Source: Algiphilus sp. (GTDB lineage Bacteria; Pseudomonadota; Gammaproteobacteria; Nevskiales; Nevskiaceae). From it: a stretch of DNA of 33,930 nt. The DNA lies in contig JALEHA010000058.1 in assembly GCA_022763315.1 (NCBI GenBank), positions 1 to 33,930 of the forward strand. Reading direction: 5' to 3'. Within the stretch, counting starts at the first letter, position 1. Every line of letters starts with the position of its first letter. Shown piece by piece: positions 9,358 to 16,622 of this stretch. The position numbers and the translations under genes are program-made. The notes beneath the pieces are model-generated. The model did not search any database and was not told the origin of the DNA. It was given only the letters and a program-made list of their open reading frames with translations.

Positions 9358-10431
9358 TCAGCAGGCGCTCCCGGCCGAGGGTGCCGCTGCATGGGCCGTG
9401 GCCTTCCGCCGCCAGCGCAACGGCGATTGCCCGGTCCACGACTTGAAGGCGTGGGAAAAGGCCACCGCGTCGCCGAAGCCAAGGGTGGTGGCGATCTGCT
9501 CCATGGAGGCTCGGCTTTCGCTCAGCAACTGTTCGGCACGCTCGCGCCGCGCCTCGCGCAGCACCTGGGAGAAAGAGACGCCCTCCGCGCGCAGACGCCG
9601 CTGCAGGGTGCGTTCGGTCAGATACATGCGCTGCGCGAGCGCAGGAAGATCGGGCATGACGGCGCTTTCCAGAAGCCGGTTACGCACGGCCTCGGTATAG
9701 CGAAAGGGCTGGTCGATGCTGCGCGCCATGACCGCGCACTGGGCGGTATAGAAGGCGCAGATGCGGGCATCCGCCTGCGGCAAGGGAAACAAGGCGGCGT
9801 CGTGCGCGGCGCGGATGCCGGTTCGCTCGGCGTTGAAGTGCACCGGGCAGCCGAAGAAGGCTTCGTAGCCGGCGGGGTCGCCGGTACAGGCATGACGAAA
9901 GTGAACGGATTCCAGCGGGAAGCGCTGTTGCGTCGCCTCCTCGGCCATGACCAGTGCACAGGCGAGATCGCGTTCGGCGAAGAAGCCTTCGGCCCGGCCC
10001 AGCCGCGGTTGCGGTCGGAAGGCAATGCGTAATCCGCGGTCATCCAGCGTCAGTTCGCCATCGAACATGCCCCAGGCGAGCCGGGGGTAGCGCGCGATCA
10101 GACGCAGCATCGACAGCACGTCCTTGCTTGCCTGCATGGCCAGGCCCAACACCGAGAAGCCGCGCAAACCGTACTCGCGCGCGACTTCCAAACTGAGCGC
10201 AGCGCTCGGGATGCGCAGAAAGCAGCTCGTGTGAAAGGCGATCTCCTGCTGCACGGTGATGGTGTAGCTCGGATCCATGACACCGAAGCGGGCGATTCCG
10301 GCCTCTTGCAGCAAGCGGTCGGCATCCAATGCATAGCGATCGAGCAATTCGAGCATCGGCAGCAGCCCATAGGCCAGTCGCAGCGGTGACCAGAACGAGA
10401 CCGCGAGATGCAGCGCGGGAGAGTGGGTCAT
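9358..10431 (-). CDS. AraC family transcriptional regulator (Arabinose_bd-type N-terminus)
   Basis: The 357-residue protein has an N-terminal sensing domain of the Arabinose_bd type (about residues 15-210, with GLRGFSVLGLAMQASKD and ACTGDPAGYEAFFGCPVHF) and a C-terminal AraC double helix-turn-helix. The latter shows MYLTERTLQRRLRAEGVSF, ARRERAEQLLSES and the second recognition helix region TTLGFGDAVAFSHAFKSWTGQSP. This subgroup includes regulators of hydrocarbon, amine and fatty-acid catabolism. It is divergent from the flavin monooxygenase at 10567 with a shared 135-bp gap, so that gene is the natural target, together with autoregulation. No ribosome site is obvious. dusA follows 143 nt downstream on the same strand. 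Confidence 0.9.
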   Translation of the reverse strand: MTHSPALHLAVSFWSPLRLAYGLLPMLELLDRYALDADRLLQEAGIARFGVMDPSYTITVQQEIAFHTSCFLRIPSAALSLEVAREYGLRGFSVLGLAMQASKDVLSMLRLIARYPRLAWGMFDGELTLDDRGLRIAFRPQPRLGRAEGFFAERDLACALVMAEEATQQRFPLESVHFRHACTGDPAGYEAFFGCPVHFNAERTGIRAAHDAALFPLPQADARICAFYTAQCAVMARSIDQPFRYTEAVRNRLLESAVMPDLPALAQRMYLTERTLQRRLRAEGVSFSQVLREARRERAEQLLSESRASMEQIATTLGFGDAVAFSHAFKSWTGQSPLRWRRKATAHAAAPSAGSAC

Positions 10432-10566
10432 GGAGCGTGTATGCGAGCGATCCGGGCTTCAGAGCTCTTGTCGTAAAATATCATGTATCTGCCTCGGATG
10501 ATCATTCCTCAAGGGCTGCGCAGGAGCGAGACTGACGTCCACCGTATTCCACCCGAGGAGACAGCG
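10432..10566. promoter_or_regulatory. Divergent promoter region, araC-type gene / flavin monooxygenase
   Basis: This 135-bp gap separates two divergent start codons. It contains an AT-rich patch, TAAAATATCAT around 10473-10483, the only -10-like sequence in the gap, and an 8-bp palindrome AGAGCTCT at 10461-10468 just beside it. No -35 match was found for either direction, as expected of promoters that need an AraC-type activator. Operator assignment is inference. Confidence 0.4.
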
Positions 10567-12132
10567 ATGCCTGCAGACAGCGCAACCAACCCTGAATCGA
10601 CGCCGCTCGCGCCCTGGACCCAAAGTGGGCGAATGCCGCGTATCGCCATCATCGGCGCCGGCATGTCCGGTATTGCCGCTGTGGTGAAGCTGCGCAGGGC
10701 TGGCTACAACGATCTCACCGTCTTTGAGAAGACGGACCGCGTTGGCGGCACCTGGCGGGAGAACCAGTACCCGGGCCTGTCGTGCGACATCCCGTCCTAT
10801 CTCTATCAGTTCTCTTTCGAAAAAAACCCAGATTGGTCCCATCGTTTCTCGCATGGGCCGGAGATCCAGCGCTACATGGAATCCACCGCACGGAAGCATG
10901 GCGTGTTGCGCGATGTGCGCTTCAATACGCGGGTCGAAGAACTGCGCTATGTGGCTCCCGTGTGGGAACTGACCACCAACGGCGGTGAGACCGAGATCTT
11001 CGATATCGTGATTTCGGCGACTGGTGTGCTGCACCACCCCGCGATACCGGATATCCCCGGACTGTCGGACTTTGAGGGTGAGGCCTTTCACACTGCGCGC
11101 TGGAACACCCAGCTCGATCTGCAAGGCAAGCGTGTCGGCATCATCGGCACTGGGTCCACTTCGGCGCAAATCGTTGGCGAGATCGCCGACCAGGTCGGCA
11201 AGCTCAGCCTCTTCCAGCGCACGGCGCAGTGGATTCATCCGCTGCCACAGAAAGCCTACGGCACCTATTGGAAAACGCTGTTGCGCAAGGTGCCGGCACT
11301 CAATACCGCCGTTTACTGGGGTGTCGCCTTCAGCATCGAGCAGAGTTTCGTCCGCGCCACGCTCGGTAACAAGCTCTTGCTTCGTTATGTGGACTGGGCG
11401 TGCCGTCGCAACCTTCGCAAGAACGTCCCCGACCCGGTTCTCCGCGAGAAGCTGACTCCCAACTACGCGGCAGCCTGCAAGCGACTCATTTTCTGCTCGA
11501 CCTTCTATCCGGCGATCTCGCGCGACAATGCAGAGCTTGTGACCGACGGCATCGAGCGCATTGAGTCCAAGGGCGTACGCACCCGCGATGGACGCCTGCA
11601 TGAGCTGGATGTGCTGGTGCTGGCGACCGGCTTCCAGGCGGACCGCTTCATTCTTCCCACGCGCGTGATCGGCGAGGGCGGACAGGAACTTGGCAGCCAG
11701 TGGGAAGGAAGCCCCCGCGCGCACCGCGCCACCAGCGTGCCGGGCTTCCCCAATTTCTGGATGCTTGAAGGCCCGACCGGACCGATCGGCAACATCTCGT
11801 TGATCATGGTCACCGAGCACCAGATCGATTACGTCATCGCCTGCATGGAGAAAATGAAGCGAGACGGTCTTGTCGCGATGGCCCCCACCGAGGAAGCCTT
11901 CCGCCAGTACAACACGGCCATGACCGAAGCCGTCCAGCGCACTGTCTGGGTGACGGGCGGATGCCAGAGCTGGTATCTCGACAAAGACGGGATTCCCAAC
12001 ATCTATCCGTGGACGCCGCGGCAGTACCGCAAGGAGATGCGACACCCCAACTTTCGGGAGTTCCGTCTCATTCGGAGCCACGATCTGACGCGATCCGCCG
12101 AACGTAGCGCTTCCACTACCACCTCTGCATAG
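10567..12132 (+). CDS. Baeyer-Villiger-type flavin monooxygenase
   Basis: The enzyme (521 residues) should use FAD, NADPH and O2 to insert oxygen next to a ketone carbonyl or oxidise a related substrate. It has an FAD-binding GAGMSG at residues 30-35, GGTWRENQYPGLSCDIPS, a second Rossmann motif GTGSTS at 194-199, VLVLATGFQ and a C-terminal QSWYLDKDGIPNIYPW. The BVMO fingerprint F-x-G-x3-H-x3-W-(P/D) appears as FEGEAFHTARWN at 169-180, with Asn in the last place. The ATG at 10567 is set by the strong GAGGAGA ribosome site; a start at 10483 would add 28 unrelated residues. The substrate is unknown: cyclic ketones, steroids or long-chain ketones are options. Confidence 0.9.
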   Translation: MPADSATNPESTPLAPWTQSGRMPRIAIIGAGMSGIAAVVKLRRAGYNDLTVFEKTDRVGGTWRENQYPGLSCDIPSYLYQFSFEKNPDWSHRFSHGPEIQRYMESTARKHGVLRDVRFNTRVEELRYVAPVWELTTNGGETEIFDIVISATGVLHHPAIPDIPGLSDFEGEAFHTARWNTQLDLQGKRVGIIGTGSTSAQIVGEIADQVGKLSLFQRTAQWIHPLPQKAYGTYWKTLLRKVPALNTAVYWGVAFSIEQSFVRATLGNKLLLRYVDWACRRNLRKNVPDPVLREKLTPNYAAACKRLIFCSTFYPAISRDNAELVTDGIERIESKGVRTRDGRLHELDVLVLATGFQADRFILPTRVIGEGGQELGSQWEGSPRAHRATSVPGFPNFWMLEGPTGPIGNISLIMVTEHQIDYVIACMEKMKRDGLVAMAPTEEAFRQYNTAMTEAVQRTVWVTGGCQSWYLDKDGIPNIYPWTPRQYRKEMRHPNFREFRLIRSHDLTRSAERSASTTTSA

Positions 12133-12203
12133 CGCCTGCGTGGCGAGGGAGGCGGGCGCCTCCGAAGAGCGCGCGAAAAATAGGAGCTTCCACTGCTAGG
12201 CAC

Positions 12204-12236
12204 CGCTGGCAGGTGGCATATCGCTGCCTGCCAGCG
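12204..12236. repeat. Perfect 10-bp inverted repeat (stem-loop)
   Basis: CGCTGGCAGG (12204-12213) and CCTGCCAGCG (12227-12236) are perfect reverse complements around a 13-nt loop. It lies 72 nt after the monooxygenase stop and before the OmpA gene. No T-run follows on either strand, so it is not a standard intrinsic terminator. It could stop transcription with a factor, protect an mRNA end, or bind a protein. Confidence 0.7.
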
Positions 12237-12262
12237 TGCGTGTGGGTGGGCGCGCAACGAAT

Positions 12263-12295
12263 GTCACGAAGTGTGCGGAACTTGTCCCGAAGTGT
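12263..12295 (+). promoter_or_regulatory. Direct repeat pair, 21-bp spacing, upstream of the OmpA/TSP3 genes
   Basis: GTCACGAAGTGT (12263-12274) and GTCCCGAAGTGT (12284-12295) match at 11 of 12 positions and start exactly 21 bp apart, about two helical turns. That geometry is typical of paired half-sites for AraC-family and some other dimeric regulators. They sit 68-100 bp before the assigned OmpA start. The function is inferred from geometry and place only. Confidence 0.5.
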
Positions 12296-12362
12296 CGTTC
12301 TTCATTCCCAAGCGGCATGTGAACATAACGACCAAATGCCATTTTCGGGACCCCCAACCAAA

Positions 12363-13487
12363 ATGCTTCTCCATAAAAACAACCGCTTCGACGATCCTAT
12401 TCACAGAAGCACGGCACTGAACAACGTCAAGCGTCTCGTCCTCGCCACGATCACGATGTGGCTTTCGATCGTTGCGGTTCCTACCGTCCAAGCATCGGGC
12501 GACACCACGAATCGCTACCTCGGCATTCTTCCCGTTTACGTGTCCCCCGATGAGGGTCGAGGCGTCGACGAGGGCGTCGGTGTACATGCGCTCTATGGTC
12601 ATCGGCTGTCACAAAGACTGTTCATCGAAGGACTGATCGCAGGCACGAACCTCGATACCGATTCGAATGGCGGCACGGATTTCTATCAAACCTCTCTTGG
12701 GCTTGATGCGGTTTATCGACTTACCAATTCGGCCGCTTTGCAGCCCTTTGTTCTGCTCGGTATTGGCGCGGTGTACAACGACGTCTTCCCGGATAGCGGC
12801 GATGAGACCAGTCTGTATGCGGACGCCGGTCTGGGGTTCGTCACTTCCGAAATGGGCAATAGCGGGCTACAGATTCGTGGCGAAGTGCGCTATTTCTACG
12901 ACCAATTCGATGACGGCTTTGGCGATTGGCGCTTCGGACTAGGGCTGCAGGTGCCCCTGGGCAAGACCAAGGTGGTCACCAAGTACGTCGAAGTGCCGCA
13001 GCGGGTGGAGGTGCCGGTCGTGAGAACCGTTCCCGCCCAGCCGGCCGATAGCGACGATGATGGCGTGGTGGATGGTGTCGACCGCTGCCCCAACACATTG
13101 GCGTCTGCGCAGGTGGACCAGTATGGCTGCGTCAAGCAGCGCCAGGTCATCAAGCTGGAGGATGTGCAGTTTGAAGTCGATTCCGCCGAACTGCTTCCCT
13201 CTTCCAAGGTCGTGCTCTCGGACATTTCCCGGTCGCTCATGGGGCAGCCCAGCCTGGAAGTGGAAGTGGCTGGACATACCGACTCACAGGGTTCGGCGAG
13301 CTACAACCTGAATCTCTCGCAATCGCGCGCGGAGTCGGTTCGCAATTACCTGATCTCGAAAGGGGTACGGAGCACGCGTCTGCGTGCCAAGGGCTATGGC
13401 GAAAGCCAACCGATCGCAGGCAATGAGGTTGCCGCGGGGCGCGCCCTTAACCGGCGTGTCGAGTTCAGGGTCATGGGCACGGACTAA
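12363..13487 (+). CDS. OmpA-family outer membrane protein with TSP3 calcium-binding linker
   Basis: With the ATG at 12363 the protein has 374 residues. A basic start and a hydrophobic stretch (VKRLVLATITMWLSIVAVP, cleavage near VQASG) form a long signal peptide. An eight-stranded-type barrel follows to about residue 210, then a YVEVPQRVEVP linker. Next come one TSP3-like repeat (DSDDDGVVDGVDRCP) and the OmpA peptidoglycan-binding domain (about 267-372), with GHTDSQG and ALNRRVEFRV supplying the Asp and Arg that grip diaminopimelate. The start is uncertain: other in-frame ATGs exist at 12336 and 12261, and none has a good ribosome site. It is cotranscribed with the TSP3 lipoprotein 27 nt downstream. 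Confidence 0.88.
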   Translation: MLLHKNNRFDDPIHRSTALNNVKRLVLATITMWLSIVAVPTVQASGDTTNRYLGILPVYVSPDEGRGVDEGVGVHALYGHRLSQRLFIEGLIAGTNLDTDSNGGTDFYQTSLGLDAVYRLTNSAALQPFVLLGIGAVYNDVFPDSGDETSLYADAGLGFVTSEMGNSGLQIRGEVRYFYDQFDDGFGDWRFGLGLQVPLGKTKVVTKYVEVPQRVEVPVVRTVPAQPADSDDDGVVDGVDRCPNTLASAQVDQYGCVKQRQVIKLEDVQFEVDSAELLPSSKVVLSDISRSLMGQPSLEVEVAGHTDSQGSASYNLNLSQSRAESVRNYLISKGVRSTRLRAKGYGESQPIAGNEVAAGRALNRRVEFRVMGTD

Positions 13488-13514
13488 GCCCGACTACCAA
13501 CAGGAGTGGATGAC

Positions 13515-15398
13515 ATGCAAGAGATCCGTACAAGAGTCGCCTATGTTTTGCTCGCTTTTGCCGCCATTGCTTTCGCTGGCTGTTCGGCGGATGGCGGCAA
13601 TGGAGGCGGCAATGGCGGTTCAACCGGCGGAAATGGGGGCGGTAGTCCAACGGATGCCGACTTCGACGGTATTCCCAACGTAAACGACAACTGCCCCCTC
13701 GACGCCAATGCCAATCAGGCAGATGCGGATGGAGATGGGGTCGGCGACGTGTGTGATGCCGATAGGGATGGAGACGGCATCGCCAATTCCGTCGATAACT
13801 GCGCGTCGATCAGTAATCCCGATCAGGCAGATCTGAACAATAACGGAATCGGTGACGCCTGCGATGTCACCGGCGATGTGGATAACGACGGGATCCTCGA
13901 CGATGTGGATAACTGTCCGCTTGACGCCAATCCCGATCAGGCGGACGCGGACGGAGACGGTGTCGGCGACGTATGCGATCCCGACCGGGATGGCGACGGC
14001 ATCGCCAATACCGTCGACAATTGCCCTTCCATCAGTAACCCCGATCAAACCGATGCGGATAATGATGGGGTGGGTGACGCATGTGACGGCACAGTTGACG
14101 CTGACAATGACGGCATTCCGGATAGTGCGGACAACTGTCCCGCGACACCCAACCCCAATCAATCGGACGCGGATACTGACGGGATCGGTGATGTCTGCGA
14201 TACCGACATCGATGGTGATGGTGTCAACAATGCCGACGACAACTGCGAATTGGTCGCAAATCCCGATCAAACGGATTCAGACAATGACGGCATCGGTGAT
14301 CTGTGCGACGACAACACCGATTCCGACAGCGATGGCATCCAGGATGATGTCGACAACTGCCCCCTCGTTGCCAATCCCAATCAGGAAGACCTCGACGGTG
14401 ATGGTACGGGCGATGTCTGCGACAGCGATGATGACGGCGACAATGTCGACGACGCGTCAGACAATTGCCCTATGGACGCCAATGCCGGCCAGGAGGATCT
14501 CGACAGCGACGGCGTAGGGGACATCTGCGACGACGACATCGATGGCGACACTGTCGCGAACGATGTGGACAACTGCCCGTTGAACGCCAACCCGGATCAA
14601 GCCGATGCGGACGCCGATGGTGAAGGCGATGCCTGCGACAGCAATACGGATTCCGACAGCGATGGGGTAGGCGATGGCGTCGACAACTGCCCGCTTGTCG
14701 CCAATGCCGATCAGGCGGATGCGGACGGCGACGGCGTTGGCGACGTGTGCGATTCCGACCGGGATGGCGACGGCGTCCCGAATGACACGGACAACTGTCC
14801 GCTCACAGCCAATGCCGACCAGGCGGATACCGATGCTGACGGTATCGGCGACGTCTGCGACGCGAGCTTTGGCGGCCTGGCGTGCTCGCGCACTTCAAGT
14901 TTCAAGCCACTGTTGGCATTCGAGAACAATGTGACGGTGAACAGTGGCGTGACCGGATTGTGTCTGATCTGTTCGGTGACCGACCAAAACAATGCGATCG
15001 ATGACGCGGACCCAGGTCCGCTCTTCCAGACGGCGGCGCGCTTGTCCGCAACCCTGGGCCTGCTTTCGGGCACCTTCTTGCAGGTCACGGATCTGGACAC
15101 GATCTACCCGGCTGGGCAGCGCGTGGGCTTTGTTGTTGCCAACCCGGATGACGTGTTGAGCCTGGATCTCCTGTCAGGCGCGACCATTACCACCTTTATC
15201 GGTGGCGTGACGCAGGAATCGCAGCAGGTCAGCGCCGGGCTGCTTGGGCTGGACCTTCTTGCATTGCTGGGCGACCCGAGGCTGCAGGTACTGACCTTCG
15301 AGACGAGCAGCCCCTTCAACGCGGTCCGGCTGGACTTCAGCTCGGTGTTGAATGCGCTTTCCGCGGTGGAGGTCTATTCGGTGTGCGTCGGACCATAA
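13515..15398 (+). CDS. Lipoprotein with eleven thrombospondin type-3 (calcium-binding) repeats
   Basis: This 627-residue protein starts at the ATG at 13515, 8 nt after AGGAG. A lipoprotein signal peptide ends in FAGC (lipid-modified Cys23; Phe at -3 is less usual than Leu). A Gly/Asn/Ser-rich spacer follows (24-46). Residues 47-449 are eleven TSP3 repeats, each with D-x-D-x-D-G loops, a DNCP-type and a GDxCD cysteine; about a third of the residues are Asp. Residues 450-627 form a separate domain with CSRT, CLIC and a final CVGP, rich in predicted beta-strand, of no assigned family. The repeats should fold into a rigid calcium-loaded rod displaying that domain from the outer membrane. The 27-nt gap after the OmpA/TSP3 gene implies one mRNA. 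Confidence 0.85.
   Translation: MQEIRTRVAYVLLAFAAIAFAGCSADGGNGGGNGGSTGGNGGGSPTDADFDGIPNVNDNCPLDANANQADADGDGVGDVCDADRDGDGIANSVDNCASISNPDQADLNNNGIGDACDVTGDVDNDGILDDVDNCPLDANPDQADADGDGVGDVCDPDRDGDGIANTVDNCPSISNPDQTDADNDGVGDACDGTVDADNDGIPDSADNCPATPNPNQSDADTDGIGDVCDTDIDGDGVNNADDNCELVANPDQTDSDNDGIGDLCDDNTDSDSDGIQDDVDNCPLVANPNQEDLDGDGTGDVCDSDDDGDNVDDASDNCPMDANAGQEDLDSDGVGDICDDDIDGDTVANDVDNCPLNANPDQADADADGEGDACDSNTDSDSDGVGDGVDNCPLVANADQADADGDGVGDVCDSDRDGDGVPNDTDNCPLTANADQADTDADGIGDVCDASFGGLACSRTSSFKPLLAFENNVTVNSGVTGLCLICSVTDQNNAIDDADPGPLFQTAARLSATLGLLSGTFLQVTDLDTIYPAGQRVGFVVANPDDVLSLDLLSGATITTFIGGVTQESQQVSAGLLGLDLLALLGDPRLQVLTFETSSPFNAVRLDFSSVLNALSAVEVYSVCVGP
13653..14861 (+). repeat. TSP3 repeat array, eleven units
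   Basis: Eleven coding repeats of about 36-39 codons, each defined by a DNC motif and a following GDxCD motif. The joints between repeats alternate between short (for example CDADRDGDG) and long (for example CDVTGDVDNDG) forms in the order S-L-S-L-S-L-S-S-L-S. The array therefore looks like a series of dimers with one phase slip around repeats 7-9. The DNA is repetitive but diverged, not identical. Confidence 0.85.
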
Positions 15399-15417
15399 TG
15401 GGGCGATAGGCATCAAG

Positions 15418-15447
15418 AAAAATGGGGGCGCAAGCCCCCATTTTTTT
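15418..15447. terminator. Strong bidirectional intrinsic terminator
   Basis: AAAAATGGGGGC (15418-15429) pairs perfectly with GCCCCCATTTTT (15434-15445) around a GCAA tetraloop, and T-runs follow on both strands (seven T on +, five on -). It lies between the convergent ends of the TSP3 lipoprotein gene (15398) and the regulator gene (15466) and should serve both. Confidence 0.95.
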
Positions 15448-15465
15448 CGTGCCCCGGCCGAATGG

Positions 15466-16482
15466 CTAATGATCCGCCAGGCTGGTACGCAAGTCAGACA
15501 GTGTCTTGCCGGTGCGTTTCCTGATCATCCTCGCCAGAGGTGAACTGCTGGAGTAGCAAAGGTGTTCCGCCACCTTGTCGGCGCAATAGCCAGCCATGAG
15601 CAGCCTTCGCGCTTCCTTTTCCAGCACGTGCTCCTGAATTTCGCGGAAGGTCGTTTCCTTCTTCTTCAGTTCGCGCAGCAGTGTGCGTTCCCCAAGGTGC
15701 ACGACACTGGCTACTCTTTGCCTGTTGGGCCAAACGCGTTGCTTGATGAGCCCATGAATCGCCACCCGGATTTTCTCGCGCAAATCATCCTGCTGTACAT
15801 GTGGCTGTAGCTGAGTCACAAGATGCTCGTGAAGCTGAGGATTGCACAGCGGCATCGGGTGGCAAAGGCTTTCTGCCGAAAATTCGACGCTGTAGTGGGG
15901 TTGATCAAAGCGGCAGGCACAGGCCAATCGCGCTTCATACTGGGCTTCTGCGCCGAAGCCAGAATGCTTGAAGTTGGCGCGGTAGATGTCGTACCCGGAT
16001 TTTCCCAACAGGGTGCGGGCAAGGAAGATGCCCACTGCGACCGTTGAGTCCATGGAGTGATGGGTGAAGCGAAAGGGAGATTCCTGCTCTTCAATGATGA
16101 CCGCGGGGTGTTGGGAGTGGTCCACAAAGCGAAAATGCCAGGATTCCGTGAAAAGCCCGGAAAGGGTGACCAGGTCCTGGATTGCCGCACGCAGATCCTT
16201 GGCAGTGATCGTTGCCAAACCCAGATCGCGATAATCCCCCAAGTTCAGCTCGTGAAGAATCTCGAGCCCGATATAGGGCAGCCCAGTCAGCTTTTCCGCC
16301 GTCTCCCAAAGGCTTCGGTTGATCTGTTTGTGATCACCCGTCAAGAAGTCTTGCTCGCTCATGCCAGCCCTTTCAAGGAATTCAGCGCGGCTGAACCCGG
16401 TTAAGCGACACACGACCTTGAGATCAATGTCCTGCCAGTAGTCATCGGCTCTGGGGTTTTGTGTCTCGATAGGGCGCGTCAT
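15466..16482 (-). CDS. AraC family transcriptional regulator (second in window)
   Basis: This 338-residue protein has a sensing domain of the Arabinose_bd type (DYRDLGLATITAKDLRAAIQD, PMPLCNPQLHEHLVTQLQP) and a C-terminal AraC helix-turn-helix region with LGERTLLRELKKKETTF, EKEARRLLMAGYCADKVAEHL and SSSSPLARMIRKRTGKTLSDLR. The ATG at 16482 is preferred; an in-frame TTG at 16530 would add 16 residues, and neither has a clear ribosome site. It is divergent from the glutathionyl-hydroquinone reductase gene (140-bp gap), the likely target, and convergent with the TSP3 lipoprotein gene. The gene looks less GC-rich than its neighbours, which may hint at separate acquisition. Confidence 0.88.
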   Translation of the reverse strand: MTRPIETQNPRADDYWQDIDLKVVCRLTGFSRAEFLERAGMSEQDFLTGDHKQINRSLWETAEKLTGLPYIGLEILHELNLGDYRDLGLATITAKDLRAAIQDLVTLSGLFTESWHFRFVDHSQHPAVIIEEQESPFRFTHHSMDSTVAVGIFLARTLLGKSGYDIYRANFKHSGFGAEAQYEARLACACRFDQPHYSVEFSAESLCHPMPLCNPQLHEHLVTQLQPHVQQDDLREKIRVAIHGLIKQRVWPNRQRVASVVHLGERTLLRELKKKETTFREIQEHVLEKEARRLLMAGYCADKVAEHLCYSSSSPLARMIRKRTGKTLSDLRTSLADH

Positions 16483-16571
16483 GGGAAGGATGGAGTGGTG
16501 ATCAGGCCGGATGGCGGAGGTGTATTGCAAGGAGCGTTGCCGGTGGTCTTGTCCAAAGCTGCGGAGGTGGA

Positions 16572-16598
16572 GGGCCCACAGACTAGTATGCTGGGCCC
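16572..16598. promoter_or_regulatory. Dyad with GGGCCC cores 21 bp apart around a -10-like sequence
   Basis: GGGCCCA (16572-16578) and TGGGCCC (16592-16598) are perfect reverse complements with a 13-bp spacer. The GGGCCC cores are 21 bp apart and the spacer contains TAGTAT (16584-16589), a possible -10 for the reductase gene starting at 16623. This could be an operator for the adjacent AraC-type regulator. The role is inferred; the symmetry is directly visible. Confidence 0.4.
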
Positions 16599-16622
16599 AC
16601 CAACGATTCGGAGAAGTGAAGC

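Noticed and set aside
10459..12081. 540-codon open frame antisense to the monooxygenase
   Set aside because: Shadow frame: no domain pattern or plausible ribosome site, and it completely overlaps a recognised enzyme.
13653..14861. CRISPR array or non-coding tandem repeat
   Set aside because: The repeats lie in one open frame with codon-level variation and a conserved Asp/Cys pattern, so they are coding TSP3 repeats.
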